Below, one piece after another: positions 36,564-48,790 of a DNA stretch of 64,000 nucleotides. Numbering within the stretch: position 1 is the first letter of the stretch; each line of letters starts with the position of its first letter. Location of the stretch: positions 2,234,001 to 2,298,000 of the forward strand of contig NC_092566.1 in assembly GCF_037975245.1 (NCBI RefSeq). Reading direction: 5' to 3'. The notes beneath the pieces were generated by a model. It was not told the DNA's origin. It saw nothing but the letters and a program-made list of their open reading frames with translations, and ran no database searches. A program made the position numbers and the translations under genes. Origin of the DNA: Apostichopus japonicus. Taxonomy: Eukaryota; Echinodermata; Holothuroidea; Aspidochirotida; Stichopodidae.

Positions 36564-38323
36564 TCCTGATGAAAATATGCAATATGACAGGCAACTGATG
36601 TATCTGCTATCAGGATTCCTACTTGAAAAATATATACCAAATGAAATACTTCAGTGTAAGTTGAACTAACAAATATTTTATATCAAAGACATGTTTATGT
36701 TTTGTCCCCACTTTCTCGCTGTGTCGAGTCAACTGTGTATTAATAAAATATTTAAAGAATGGTATATCTTCTGTGTAGAAGACAAACACACAGTGATTGA
36801 AGCTGAACAGTTCACTTACTTCAAAGCCAACTTTCTACTGTGCTTTACTGTTAGTAAACAAGACTGAACATGAGTTAATTCAACTTAAACATTGTGACAT
36901 ATTTTTGGATAGTATCTAAGACCAAGAATGAGCACAGAATTTTTTTAGGGAAATGATCGTTAATCTTTAAGGTCACTGGCGACATTTTTTTCCCCACGAT
37001 TGGCTACGTACATGTTATGGATTCAATTCTTTTTCAGTCCATAGAAATAATCAATTTAATGGAGAATCAGAAAAATCAAATGGGTGAAGTTGACAATTTA
37101 TCCTTTACATTCAACTGGATATCACACAATTTTCGTGTTACATTGGGAGCACCTGTGGGCTATGACATAGCTTGTCAATTGTAGCAGCATGTACCATGTA
37201 GCCAAGGCTTGACTTACCATGACCATTAGGCATACAGTAGGCAGGCGCTAGTATTGGGCACATCCTCCACCCACCTCCCCCTAGTTTCATGACTTTCCTT
37301 TAATAAGTCTGGGAAATCAATATTTCAGTTGATTTCATTGGATAATTGGCTCATACTTCTATGGTTCCTCTGCAGTTCTCCTCTGTTGGTCCTGTTTGTG
37401 TAACACTAACGTTGTAATTTACTTAGACTAGTATTGTATTATTAATATAGACTATTACTAGTAATATAACCAAGTAAGGCCTAACTAACAGGACTAGTAT
37501 GAATGATGTGTGCTCAGGTTTGATTTAAAAGTACAGCAGTTATGCATTATTATCACATACGAAATTATGAACCCATGTCGACTCTCGAGTCAATCTTGAT
37601 CTTACTGGCTATAATATTGTCGCTCTTCTCGGTGACCTTGGCAGGTTTCCAGAATTGCGTCATCGCCAATTACCAGGCATCGCAATCGTAACTTGAGTCA
37701 CGTGGTTTTGTTTACATCGTTACTAACAGACTTCTTTTGCTTGAAGAATTAAATGTATAAATATTAGCTTTAAAAATATATTACATTATTATAATCAACT
37801 GACACTAGTTATCAATCGAATTAATTTTTATATAAAGATTATACTGATGCTATGAGTTTTAACTAAAAGAAATTTTGATGGAGAACATTTGCATGTCCAT
37901 AATTACCTTATGTCTCAAAGTCTGACGATGTGTTTGATAATTTTGAAGACGACGTGCACACTAGTGATATTGATCTTTGCCAATATATCTGTATCCCTAT
38001 TTCCAGAAATATTTGGTCATTTGAAACTATATATGCAAAAAATTCTTTTTTATTATGACATAGGAAGCATAAATTTATTATTTAAATATATATAAATCAG
38101 TAATTATCATCTAAAGTGAATGGAATATTTGTAAATTAATTAATTTAATTAGAACAATATTGATTGTTCACAATGGAAAGCTTCAAGAAGCCTCCCGTTG
38201 CTGCACTCCAACCTAAACACCCCGCAACACTTCGTCAGGAAGTAAAATCCCTTCATGAACATTATTTAGGCAGTACGATTGTTGCTTTTGTTTTCAAAAG
38301 GCAATATTCCGACAAAAGTAACG
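36564..38323. promoter_or_regulatory. Divergent intergenic region of LRRC20 and 4E-BP
   Basis: A 1.76-kb region between two start codons pointing away from each other. It includes a CACGTG E-box (37699-37704) and, 3 bp further, TTGTTTAC (37708-37715), the consensus FOXO/DAF-16 site. FOXO control of 4E-BP is established in Drosophila and mammals; its action here is inferred. No TATA box was assigned and transcription starts were not located. Confidence 0.5.
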
Positions 38324-38343
38324 ATGTCCGCAAAAGTAACTGA
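38173..38343 (+). other. Upstream ORF overlapping the 4E-BP start (56 codons)
   Basis: ATG at 38173 (ACAATGG context) opens a frame of 56 codons beginning MESFKKPPVAALQPKHPATL that stops at 38341-38343, 18 nt past the 4E-BP ATG and in another frame. If it is in the mature mRNA it would repress 4E-BP initiation. A pyrimidine-rich stretch ending AAAAG at 38300 could instead be a 3' splice site, which would remove most of it. No family recognised. Confidence 0.35.
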
Positions 38344-41300
38344 AGCAAATGCTAGTGGTAGCCGAGAAATACCAACAAGAAGGGTGCAGATAAAAGATGC
38401 ATCGCAGATGCCGCACGAGTACAGTACAACCCCCGGTGGTACTATGTTTTCTACGACACCCGGAGGTAGGCCAAGGATTCATTACTCTGATGTTTGCATA
38501 TGTTAACTTGAAATGAATCTAGGACCAATCCGGGTCACATATTCTATATTACTTACACATATTTTGACTCAAACACTTCCAGACATATTAATGGATCCTA
38601 ACACATTACTATGGGCTAGGCTACAACTTAGCAAGTGTAAGAATCTCATCCCAGTTGATTCTGTAATACAATTATGTGATATAGCAAAATCCTATTTAGC
38701 ATGAGCAATTTACCTTAGTCCTTTCTGTCTGAAACACATTAATCATAGCCTCCAAGAACATTGGAAAATATAAACAAATACTTGTTTACATAAACTTGAA
38801 AAGAAGTATTGATGTGTTTTGCTTAGTACTTCTTTTCCCTTGTGGTACGTAGACATGTATCTCTATTCACTCATCTCCTTGCACGCTACAGTATGGATAC
38901 ATTCATACTTCTGACATATCCCCTCCTTTAACTCACTTATTTAATCAAACAAAACATGCAAAACAAAACACAGAACAGGCTTATGATTTCGCGTCTTTAT
39001 TCTAAACGAGTAAATGCCGAACTGATCTAAATTGATACATATTGTACAGAACTGTACAGTACATTAGCCCTTTTTTTCCCATTCTATTTGTAATGTGATC
39101 ACTGTACATAGTGTGTACAATAAACTATATTTTCACTGGTATAACTTATCAGTGTCATCTTAAACAGTTTATTGTTTTGACACTTTATCCAGTTGTATTG
39201 GAATCTGATAACTTGTTTGGATATTTGATGGATGTTCACTTCTCTAGCATCATTTACCTACAGTATTACTGTAGAAATTTCATAAATGTTTATAGTGATT
39301 TGCTGGTACAGGATGGATTAGTTACATCTGGATAATCTCTTCTTAAGCCATTTTCATCTAAAGATGTAATCATATCCAACATTTTTTAATGGAAAGCAAC
39401 ATTGTCATTGTTTGGGTAACTGTGTGAGGTTACTTGAGGTTACCAAATATGGATTCAAGAACTGTGTATATATATTGAATTCAATTCAATCCTTTCAACT
39501 GAAAACAATTTGTTTTCACATTGTCCATATATTTTGTTTTAATGGTAGCTATGTATTGCCTAGATACTGGTACATTTGGGGATCTTAACTTCATCATCAG
39601 ATTGTTCAGTTGGTTCATACTCCGAAAATATTAATAACAGAACAATATTTATTCTGATTGGGAGTGTTGTTGAAGAATTGATTGAAAGATCCTTTCGGTC
39701 CAGATGAAAAATAAAATGCAACACCCCATGTTCCTTCTGCATTAACCCTAGAACACAAATATGCTTAAAGGTTAGCTGTATTGGCCCCAAATATGGTAGA
39801 TATTCAAATATGGTCACCTTTGGTCAAAATTCTTAAACTGATTTTATTACAACCTTCAAAGAATTGTCCTCACTGGGATATTCAGTCATCTTGTGAGTTC
39901 CTTAAAAATGTCTGAGAACAATTTGGAGAGTAAAAACCTCCAGGAAAGTACTTTTTGATAACTTCTAGCAATTATAGGGTGCTACAATTTGGGCCCTATA
40001 TACTGACTACCTTTAAATATTAGAAACATGGTCTCTGCTACTTCAAGTATTTAAACCAACATGGTCTGCATTATACCACCAAAGTAATCAGTGTTGTTGT
40101 GTTGACTATACATACATGTATTAGTGTCTACTGTCCATCAAATATCTTAACATAATAATAATAATAATAATAATTATGAACATTTGTAATGTGCCAGTAT
40201 TTAGTCAAAAAGATGCTCATTGTGCAGTGCAACAACAGTGAGAAACAGCAATTGAAGCAAGTAACAAAGAAAAAGAATGGGATACCAAAAGGTAAACATC
40301 AACTAGAGCAGTAATGTTACTAGAGAAAAAAAGTTTGCGTCCCAAGAAAGAAGTCTTGCGTCCCGATCAAAGACCACTTGCGTTTATTGTATGACATACT
40401 TGCTAGTGTAGTTGTAAAGATGCAATTGTATCACTGCCTATACTTTGTGAACGTTACGCACAATATAAAGGGCAAATGGCTAAGTCCCTTAGCTTTGCTG
40501 TTTGACAGGGGCAGCCTGGCCCGCCCCTCCTTTCGCCCACCCTGCCGTCTCAAACAATTATTCGTAACAATGCTGCTAGAGGTCGTTAAGTTTTTTTTTC
40601 TAGAAAGTTCTAGTTTTTAGAGTAGATTTGAAGACACAAAGAGAAGGAGAGAGCTTTAAGGATTCAGGATGGCACCACAGTTGTAAAGTAGTATTGCATC
40701 ATTGCCACAGCACATTATCATTACAGTATTATGTTGAGAGAGAATATGTAGACAGGTTACTATGGTTCATCCTTGTTATACAGCACTTTCATTGCTGCTG
40801 TACACAGGCGTCTAACAAAATTTAAGCTACATGGAAATTTTTTTATCTTCAAGTGACAATTTGGAATTTTGGACTAGAGTCCAGTTTTGTATTTTTAACA
40901 CCATATTGGTTTAGCAGCCATATCTTTTATTGAAAGGTGGATTAGATATTTACTCAAGTGCAGAGTGAGTCGAAGGTAACAGTTTCACTCAATACTGAAC
41001 TTAAGTAATGCAATGTAACCAGCTGCCTTAAAGCAACTAACTACTGTAGTCTTAAGTATAAGACCTATCAGGAACATTGGGACTAACAAAGTAGTCCTAT
41101 TAGATGAAAAGAGCACTAATGACCCAAAATAACACTTGCAAAGCTTAAAGAAAAGATGCCTCGATAAAGGTATATGTAACCTACTGTAGGCAAAATGGGC
41201 AGCAAATTTGTCAAGCTAGTATTGTTACTGTATACCTGTCAGTCTATTCTACGCCATTGGCTCAGTAATCCATGTGGCTTTCTGCCTTGGCATACCCCTG

Positions 41301-43080
41301 TAGATGGATTGATTTGCTTGGCAAGCTTAAAGAGAAGCCAGCATTGTGCTGATATGCCCGCTTAATGACAGAAAAGTATGCCAAGGAGAGGTTTTCCCTT
41401 AGACCTACCCCTCCCTATAGAACCTCTTTGACTGCAAACTTGTCACAAACAGCACTAGTTGAAGTCTCTGTGATTCTTATTTCTTACTATTACTATTACT
41501 ATATTTCTTATTATTGGCAAGCTTAAAGGGTGTGAAGACCCGCGCAGAAAGAAACGTCTAATGCCGGTTATTTGACCTAGTTTCGACTGAGGTGTAACAG
41601 AAGTGTTAAACACCACCATTGATCCCAGAAAATAAACACACAGCTTGCTACCGTCGGTAATTAGACACTAGTGTACAGTCAGTACAAACAGCTGCTGTCA
41701 ATACCCACAGCACAGTATACAAACAATACAGTGATGGACATCTCAGGTCCAGCTAAAGATAACAATTAAGGTATCACGTTTCATTACTGTCTGCATTTTG
41801 TAGCGACACAAACAAAACGTCACTTGCAAGCAACAGAAAGTTAACTTTTTCAGATGGCCACACACGGTTTGGGGCAAGTCTTCAATGCCTTTAAAGAGAT
41901 GCCAGCATTGGGCTGATACGCCCTCTTAATGACAGAAAAGTATGCCAAGGAGATGTCTTCCCTTAGACCTACCCCTCCCTATAGAACCTCATTGACTGCA
42001 AACTTGTCACATACAGCACTAGTCAGAGTCTCTGTGATTCATATTTCTTACTTAAGCCCTGCTCTCACTTCATTAATTTCCAGGTACTCGGATTATCTAT
42101 GATCGGGATTTCCTGATGCAATTTCGTCAGTCGCCTCTGGCGCAGACCCCTCCCAAGAACTTACCGAATATCCCAGGAGTGACTAACGTGGGTGAGCCAA
42201 CGACTAATGGGAGCGCACAACCACCAAAGCCAAACAGTAACGCAAAAGATGGTGCTATTAGTAAGTACCTCATGACCTTCCCCATCCTGTTTGAAAACTT
42301 TGGCTTGTAGAATCTTTATCAAAGAGTTTTACAAATTACTTTATGGTCATTTTTGCATTAACCTGTTGAGGTCAATCTACACCATTGCTTACTAGTGATG
42401 GGAACGGGAACCCAGGGTACCGACCCAATAAATTACTACCTGGTCTGAGCCATAACCACCCGGTCCGAACATTGGTAAACATCACTATCATGGATGGTTC
42501 TCCATTTTCAGTTACATTTTTATTCAAATTAATAAACATTTTGGTGATATTCCCTTCTATTTTGATTTGTTAATTTGGCAATAATTTGTTACTATTCCCA
42601 CCGAGAAATGTTTTAAACAACTACGCTAGTACGCTGAGTTGGGGTTTAGGTTGGTCCGGTTGGATGAGTAATGGTACCCTGGGATCAACTAAAATTAGCA
42701 GACTGGTACCTGGGAGCAAATTTGTGGCCTGTTCTCATCACTATTTCTCACACCTATGGCCATGCTAGTGGTGCCCTTTGACATTTAGGATTACTGATTT
42801 TATCCATTTCCACTTGTTGATACCTCTTGAGGTCACTCTAGGTTACAGACTTTGTCATCATAGAGTAGAGTCATTCTGACAGCCTCTCTCTTTCCAGCTT
42901 TATTTTCTGCTCTGACTTTCTTTAACAATCAAGAAATGCAGCTATTCTGAGTAACAAGGTGAACGAAATTTATACGTTAGAATATATCAAGTCTGTTATT
43001 TCTGAATTGACATCAAACCTTGTTATATGTTGTTTCTTACAGTTGAGGCGGAGGAGCCCCAGTTTGAGATGGACATTTAA
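38324..43080 (+). CDS. EIF4EBP: Eukaryotic translation initiation factor 4E-binding protein (4E-BP), 3 coding exons
   Basis: Exons: 38324-38465, 42084-42260 and 43043-43080, 118 aa, the usual length for the family. Motifs in order: SREIPTRR (RAIP-type mTORC1 motif, residues 13-20), [18 protein letters not shown] (the paired priming sites T37/T46 of human), [13 protein letters not shown] with the eIF4E-binding YxxxxLphi (YDRDFLM), SPLAQTPP (equivalent of the S65/T70 sites), and the terminal TOS motif FEMDI. All key residues are present, so this is a complete, regulated translational repressor that binds eIF4E and is released by mTORC1 phosphorylation. Donors GTAGGC and GTAAGT; acceptors ttccag and cttacag. 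Intron 1 (3.6 kb) holds a MITE; intron 2 holds another. Confidence 0.96.
40154..40230. repeat. (AAT)n-tailed interspersed repeat fragment
   Basis: An (AAT)n run followed by TTATGAACATTTGTAATGTGCC, similar in layout to the repeat at 6536. Located in 4E-BP intron 1. Family not assigned. Confidence 0.4.
41320..42056. repeat. About 195-bp tandem duplication, second copy split by a MITE
   Basis: GGCAAGCTTAAAGAGAAGCC begins copy 1 (41320-41515). Copy 2 begins GGCAAGCTTAA at 41516 and resumes as TTAAAGAGATGCCAGC at 41891, running to about 42056. Between the two parts lies the 364-bp TTAA-target MITE. Copy 1 therefore acts as the empty site for the insertion in copy 2. Confidence 0.85.
41527..41890. 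mobile_element. TTAA-target MITE, copy 2 (364 bp), with intact target duplication
   Basis: Ends: AGGGTGTGAAGACCCGCGC and (reverse complement of the right end) AGGCATTGAAGACTTGCCCC. It is flanked by TTAA at 41523-41526 and 41891-41894. The paralogous empty site at 41320-41340 has a single TTAA. The body matches 27861-28229. It lies in 4E-BP intron 1, just upstream of exon 2. Confidence 0.9.
42393..42743. mobile_element. TA-target MITE in 4E-BP intron 2 (347 bp)
   Basis: Element 42395-42741. The left end GTGATGGGAACGGG matches the reverse complement of the right end CCTGTTCTCATCAC at 12 of 14 positions, and TA lies outside each end. The ends share GGTACC-rich subterminal sequence with the element at 13500, so the two may be related. 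No ORF. Confidence 0.7.
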
Positions 43081-44530
43081 ACTTATCGAAGTCAGTCTTG
43101 GATTATAGATGGTTTTATTTCATCTCGCTCAGCGACAAGTGATTCCAAGAAACCCCCAGAGATATCACGAAGCAAAGTTTTAATGCTGCAGCTCCGATGC
43201 AAAAGAAAAATAACATTAATCAACAAGTTTAACCCTGTAGTTTATCTCACTGGTGCAATATATGTTCGTTTTCGTTTTTTTCTTTTTCAACCAGCCTGGA
43301 TATTTCAGCTTTGATAAGTATGTTTTTTTCTCCTCTATTTTATGTAAAGAGCATGCATTTATGCACAACATAAACACAGAGGAAATGCTGCTTAAAAATT
43401 GGGAGTTTATTAAAGTGTATGTCAGATTTGCTAGAATTGGGTTGATCAGCTGTGCTCCTTTAAGCACTGAGGCAACATGTTTGCTTAGGTTTGAATGAAA
43501 AGAAAGATCACAAAAAGGGAATGGGCTTACATCGTTATATCGCAATAGATAATGAAAAATAGCATCTTGAACATTCATCTCTAAAATATTTTACAACTTA
43601 GATGGGTCATTCTCTAATTTGCTCTTCTGAAGGAAAATTATTTTTCCCTTTCTTTTTTCTTTTTCATTAAATCTTTTAGCTCAATTTATACCGATACTCA
43701 ATCGATATCTACAATGAGTTCCTGGAACCGACTCCATTGATATTATACGGAACGAGATCGTAAGCAACATTCGTTGCAGATAAACTTGTTATTGGAGGCT
43801 ACTATACAGTAGATAAGATATTGCATATGTCGATGCAAACTACACCTCTAGATGTCTAATTTATTTTGTCCATTCATGGGTTGATTCCATTAAAATCAGT
43901 TGATTTGAAAATAACTGGGAATGTATTCTTATTAGCAGGAATCAACTTTAAAATACCCAACGTTGACTTGTATCACAAAGAATACTGTATGTTGGACCTT
44001 GACTGTTTATTTTTTGGATAGGTTGGGCACATTTTATGCATGTGTTTGTTATAGAATTTCTACTCGGTTGCCATGGTTACCCATGTCTTTAGATTCGATT
44101 CTAGACTGCCCTTTCTAGTTCTTTGATGTCAGTGGTTGCTTGCAATATGATACATGGTAAAGTACTAAAGTGATATTTTCTCAAGTGTAGCCGGTTGCTA
44201 GGACTGTTTTCAAAATGGTGGATGCTTCATGATCCACGCTTTAACTTCCTGACCTTTAAACAAATCTTCTTATCGGATTGTGGACATCAAAACCATATTT
44301 AACATCCAAATTAAAATGCAATTACCAAACAAGTTTCAGATTGCAAAGAAGAAAATGGACAAATCAGTGGTACTAGTTTGGCCTGGCTCAAGTTTTCTGA
44401 TGATAACACATTTGAAAGTCAATTTAAAATGTAGCTCTACGATTTAAGGGAATTCAGAACTTTGTGTGAAATAGTAAGTGTGGGTAATGGTATTATGTTC
44501 ATTGAATATTAATAAAGATTTAAGTACTGC
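43081..44530 (+). other. Probable 4E-BP 3' UTR
   Basis: Follows the 4E-BP stop. The first good poly(A) hexamer is AATAAA at 44511-44516, with another AATAAA near 44700. No gene recognised inside. The extent is inferred. Confidence 0.4.
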
Positions 44531-47500
44531 CATTTGATAGTGTGACAAGGTAGGAAGAGGAATTGTAAACATTTCTAACATCGGGTATGTGAACATAATG
44601 TGATAAACTGCAGAACGATACAAGAGTTTTGGGAATGACTTGTCTCTTTTTCTATAATTCTTTATTCATAGACGCTTCCATGAAAACACAGGAATTCCTG
44701 AATAAAATTTATGGAGATAGACAGTGAATTGGGTTTCCCTGGTGAGTCTGCTTAAAGTAGGGAACATAAACTTTTCCTACTTAAAGGACCTCCAGCTGAT
44801 GAAACAGCCAGTGTCAAAGGTCATCATTATTGATCTCAAATATGCTAGAAAGCCAAATTATGGTCCCTCCTTCTCCAATGTCAACAATCACTTTACTACC
44901 GCCTTCAGGATATTTTTTTTCCCCTCATTGAGACATTGAATTGCCAAATTTTACACTATACAATGTCTGAAGAGTCTGAACCTGTTAACAGGTTTGGAGC
45001 CAATAGCTGATGACTTTGTAAGGTTTTAAGTTTTTGTCTACATTCATCAAAGCTTGTGAAAATTAATGAGTTGGTTCATTCATTTTTTTCCAAATTTGAG
45101 TCTATGAGAAAAAAAAGAAACAAACAAATCATTTTGCCAGAGCTGTGTCGGTGGAGTGTGAAGTTTTAGACTTGCCCAAGTCTTTGAAAGTGACAAGAGT
45201 TTGCGACTATCAATTTACATGCGTCATCTTTGATGATATAAACTGCATACAGAGTAAAGTAGCGGTTCCATATGAGTGATGATGATTGGTAAGATATTGA
45301 TGATTTGTTAGATATTGATGATAGGTTAGATAGGGATATTGATTTTAATCTGGCTTTGAGGTAATTTTTTTTTTTTTTTTTTTGAGTTTGATGTAATATA
45401 CTATATGCAGTATATATACAGTTTTCTTTGGTTGAATGAATGCTCCAGCTTGTGTGCGACAAATTTGGGCATTTTATTGTTATGAAGAAATTAAAACTGT
45501 GCACATAAAAACTAGCTCTACCTCACCTTCACTGCTGAAAGCAAAATACTCGTCCTCTCAGTCAAACAGGATCTTGACTAGTGCAGCTCTCTCTTTTCAA
45601 AAATTTGAGAAAATTGAAATACAATTGGTATAGTTATTGTAAAATTAAAATCACAACATTCCAGAGTCTAAAGGTACATGATTGGTGAAATAACTCTTGG
45701 TGGTCTACTCCCCTCTATCATAATGTTTCTCTAGGTTGCAATTTTTTGAGGGGGGGGGAGGGGTGGCCTTTAAGTCTTTATCGTTTTAAAGCTTTCCAAG
45801 AGGTTTGAACAATACTAATAGTGGGATAATTGTGCTCAATCTGTCTGTTCAAACCACAGATCTGTGTGGTTTGAAAACCAATTGGTTGGTTCCAATTAGT
45901 GATTAAAATTAACTTTTTTGGTACAGAAACAATAAAGAAAATTAATGGTATGTTGAATATGTTGTTCCATTTGTCAGCCTTTGAGATTTTTGACTAGTTC
46001 TATCTTTTCTCATGTGACCCTGTCCTTCCATAGAGTACAATTTAAAGTAACAGCTTAAATAGTTTGAGCGTGGGATAGAAATGATGAATTCTGACATCCC
46101 CTACGATATCCTCAATTCTGACCACAAACTTCTGGTTAGCTTTGCCTGTAGGGTATGACATGGGCTTCCTAGTCAGTTGATAAATCTTTGTGAATTTATT
46201 TGAGAAAAAAAAAATGCTTTCTGTTTAGGTTGGAAATAAATCAGCATGATTATGATAGCTGCCAAAGTAGCAGTGAATACTTGCATTTATGTGTTCTACT
46301 ATGAAAGCTAGTGTGGTTGCCGTTTGTGACAAAAGTTTGTCAAGTTTTGATGTTAAATTGTACATTGTCATATTAAAAACTTGATTTTATATTGAATTTT
46401 GTAATTGGTTATTGATATTAAAACCTTCCATGCAACAGTTAAGATACACTTTTGTTCTGTTATTTAAGCACACAGGCATTCATATCGCATATATGGAGGG
46501 GAAAACAACATTAAAATAACAGCTTTTTTAGTCTAAGATTAAGAACAGCAGATTTATCATTGTCATAACTCCTCTATATAACTCCTCTATCTATATAACT
46601 CTATATAACTTCATCTATATAACTCCTCCAAAGTATCATTTCTCTTTGGTTTTGTATTTTGTGTTATATGTATGTTTCATGATTGTTTTCATACAAAACC
46701 TCATCAAATTTTGTCACAAATGGCACCCCATAGGCTACATGAGGTATTATCACCATACATTATAGTAGTTTAAATAGCCAGTGTCATTGGACTCAACTTT
46801 TAAGATACCTAAATAACCAATCTGTGATATATGTCTCCTTCATTTTTCAATAGAGAATAAAAAGCTGGAAAGTAAATCCAACCAAAATTTATATCCAGTT
46901 ACAACCAGGCCTTATGCGAGGTTCCGTGGGGCAAAAGCCCGGCCCGCACTCAATATAGGGGCCCCGGGAAAATGAAGGATAAAGCATGAGGAAAATTAAA
47001 GAGTGCAAGAATGAGGCCCCATGGGCATAAGTTGTCCCCTGGCCCTCAACACTTGTAGTTACAACCACCAATCTCCCTATGCTGCAGAATTGTAATGCAA
47101 TTGAACAAGAAAGTTCAGGATTTCATTTTTCCATCTTTTATTAACAACAATTGACAGAAACCACAGTCATGAACAAGAGCATGATATGTATAGTTTATGC
47201 TAAAAATTTGGCAAAAGAAAATGAAAAGTAAAGAAATGCACAGGCAAAGATATGTATTGCAGTTTCACCACAATTTCACTCACCACTGGACAATCGTCTG
47301 TCTTTTTGGTGCTATTCAAGCAATTTTAGAAAATTGGCAATGCATTTCAAAGATTTAAAAAAAATTCAAACTCAAATATTTTCAGAGAGATTTACAGTTA
47401 ATATTTTATCGACAAAACATTTCATTCCGGGAGATACTTTAACTAACAACATATTAAAGCTTTTGATTTTAGTTTACAACATATTAAAGCTCACAAGCTT

Positions 47501-48790
47501 CTTATACAAAAAATTTTAATTGGGTATACGAGCTGTAGGGTATGTTCTGTAGGTTCCATGTATATTAATTAAACTAAAAGGCTTAATTGAAGTTAATTAG
47601 CATCCAACAATTGTTGTAAGTAGGTCTTTCCCTTCTCTATACTCTCACATGAACTGCATTGCTGTTTTTGCATCCACTTAAAATACGCTCTTCAACAGAA
47701 ACTGTCAAATTCCATGCAAAATATTGCAAGTCACCTAACTGCTAGAAAATATATTCAAAATTCAAAAAATTACCATTCACCTTATATTGTAATTTTGACT
47801 GTATGGAATGCCAACGGACCCTCAAGTAATTACTAAAGTACTCTGCATAATTGGTCTTTTAAAGGACCAAAAAAAAAGAAGAGAACTTCTTAAAGATTAT
47901 TCTTGTGTCTACGTTTTGACACTTAACTGTATAGCTATTTCATATTGGTTCATTGTAAGTCCTTCAGATGAGTATGATGGAATTGAGCAAAATGTGAACA
48001 CATCATGTGTCAGACTTTTTCCAGCATTGTTTATGACATAAAAGCCGATTTTTTTTGGAGCATTAAAAGCAAGTGAAATGTTTTAACTGGTAGACATATC
48101 GTATACCTGACTTTCAATGACAATCCTGGGTATCTTGTAATTAGCCGATTGAATGATTTCTAAGTATAGAGATGGAAACAGTGTCTGTTTTAAACGCCGA
48201 CCCATTGTGTTAACTTCAGATTTCTTCCAACCACTAGTCCACATTCTACTGATCTATTGCTCTTATTTTATTTATTATTTGGGGAGGGGGCGGGGTAGGG
48301 GGTGGGCAGGGAATTCAGAAATGTTGATAATCCTAGCCCAGCATGATAAATTTCACAAACAGCTTTGTAAACCTTGACCAGATTATGTTACATATTGAAA
48401 CCTATGTGTTTGAGGAGTATTCCTTTACGAGATAATAGTTTGTGGATTTACTTTAGAGGTAAAAAGGTAAACATTGTAAAGATTTTGTTAATAAAAGGAG
48501 CTCTTCCACTTGATATGATCTTTTCTACAAAAATTATTTTTTGTTGTGTTCGGAATTCTTTCAACCATTAAAGGAACTCATGAACCATGTTTCAGCAGTC
48601 TCTTTTTCCCTCCTTTCTCATTCTCTGTTCCTTCACATAACCTCTCCATAGTACCCTTCATCCGCTCCCCCATTCCTTGTCTGTCCTGTTTCTTTCTTTC
48701 CCCTTTTCATCCCTTATACCTCCTTTCCTCTCTTCACCCCTTCTTCTTCCTCCACCATATCCTTTGCCTTCTCCCTCCTCCTCCCCATCC
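44531..48790. other. Non-coding stretch, no gene seen
   Basis: AT-rich, with a poly-T run (45366-45383), a G-rich run (45751-45765), short CTCCTCTATATAA repeats (46566-46625) and a CT-rich stretch from 48590. No exon with credible motifs on either strand. Confidence 0.5.
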
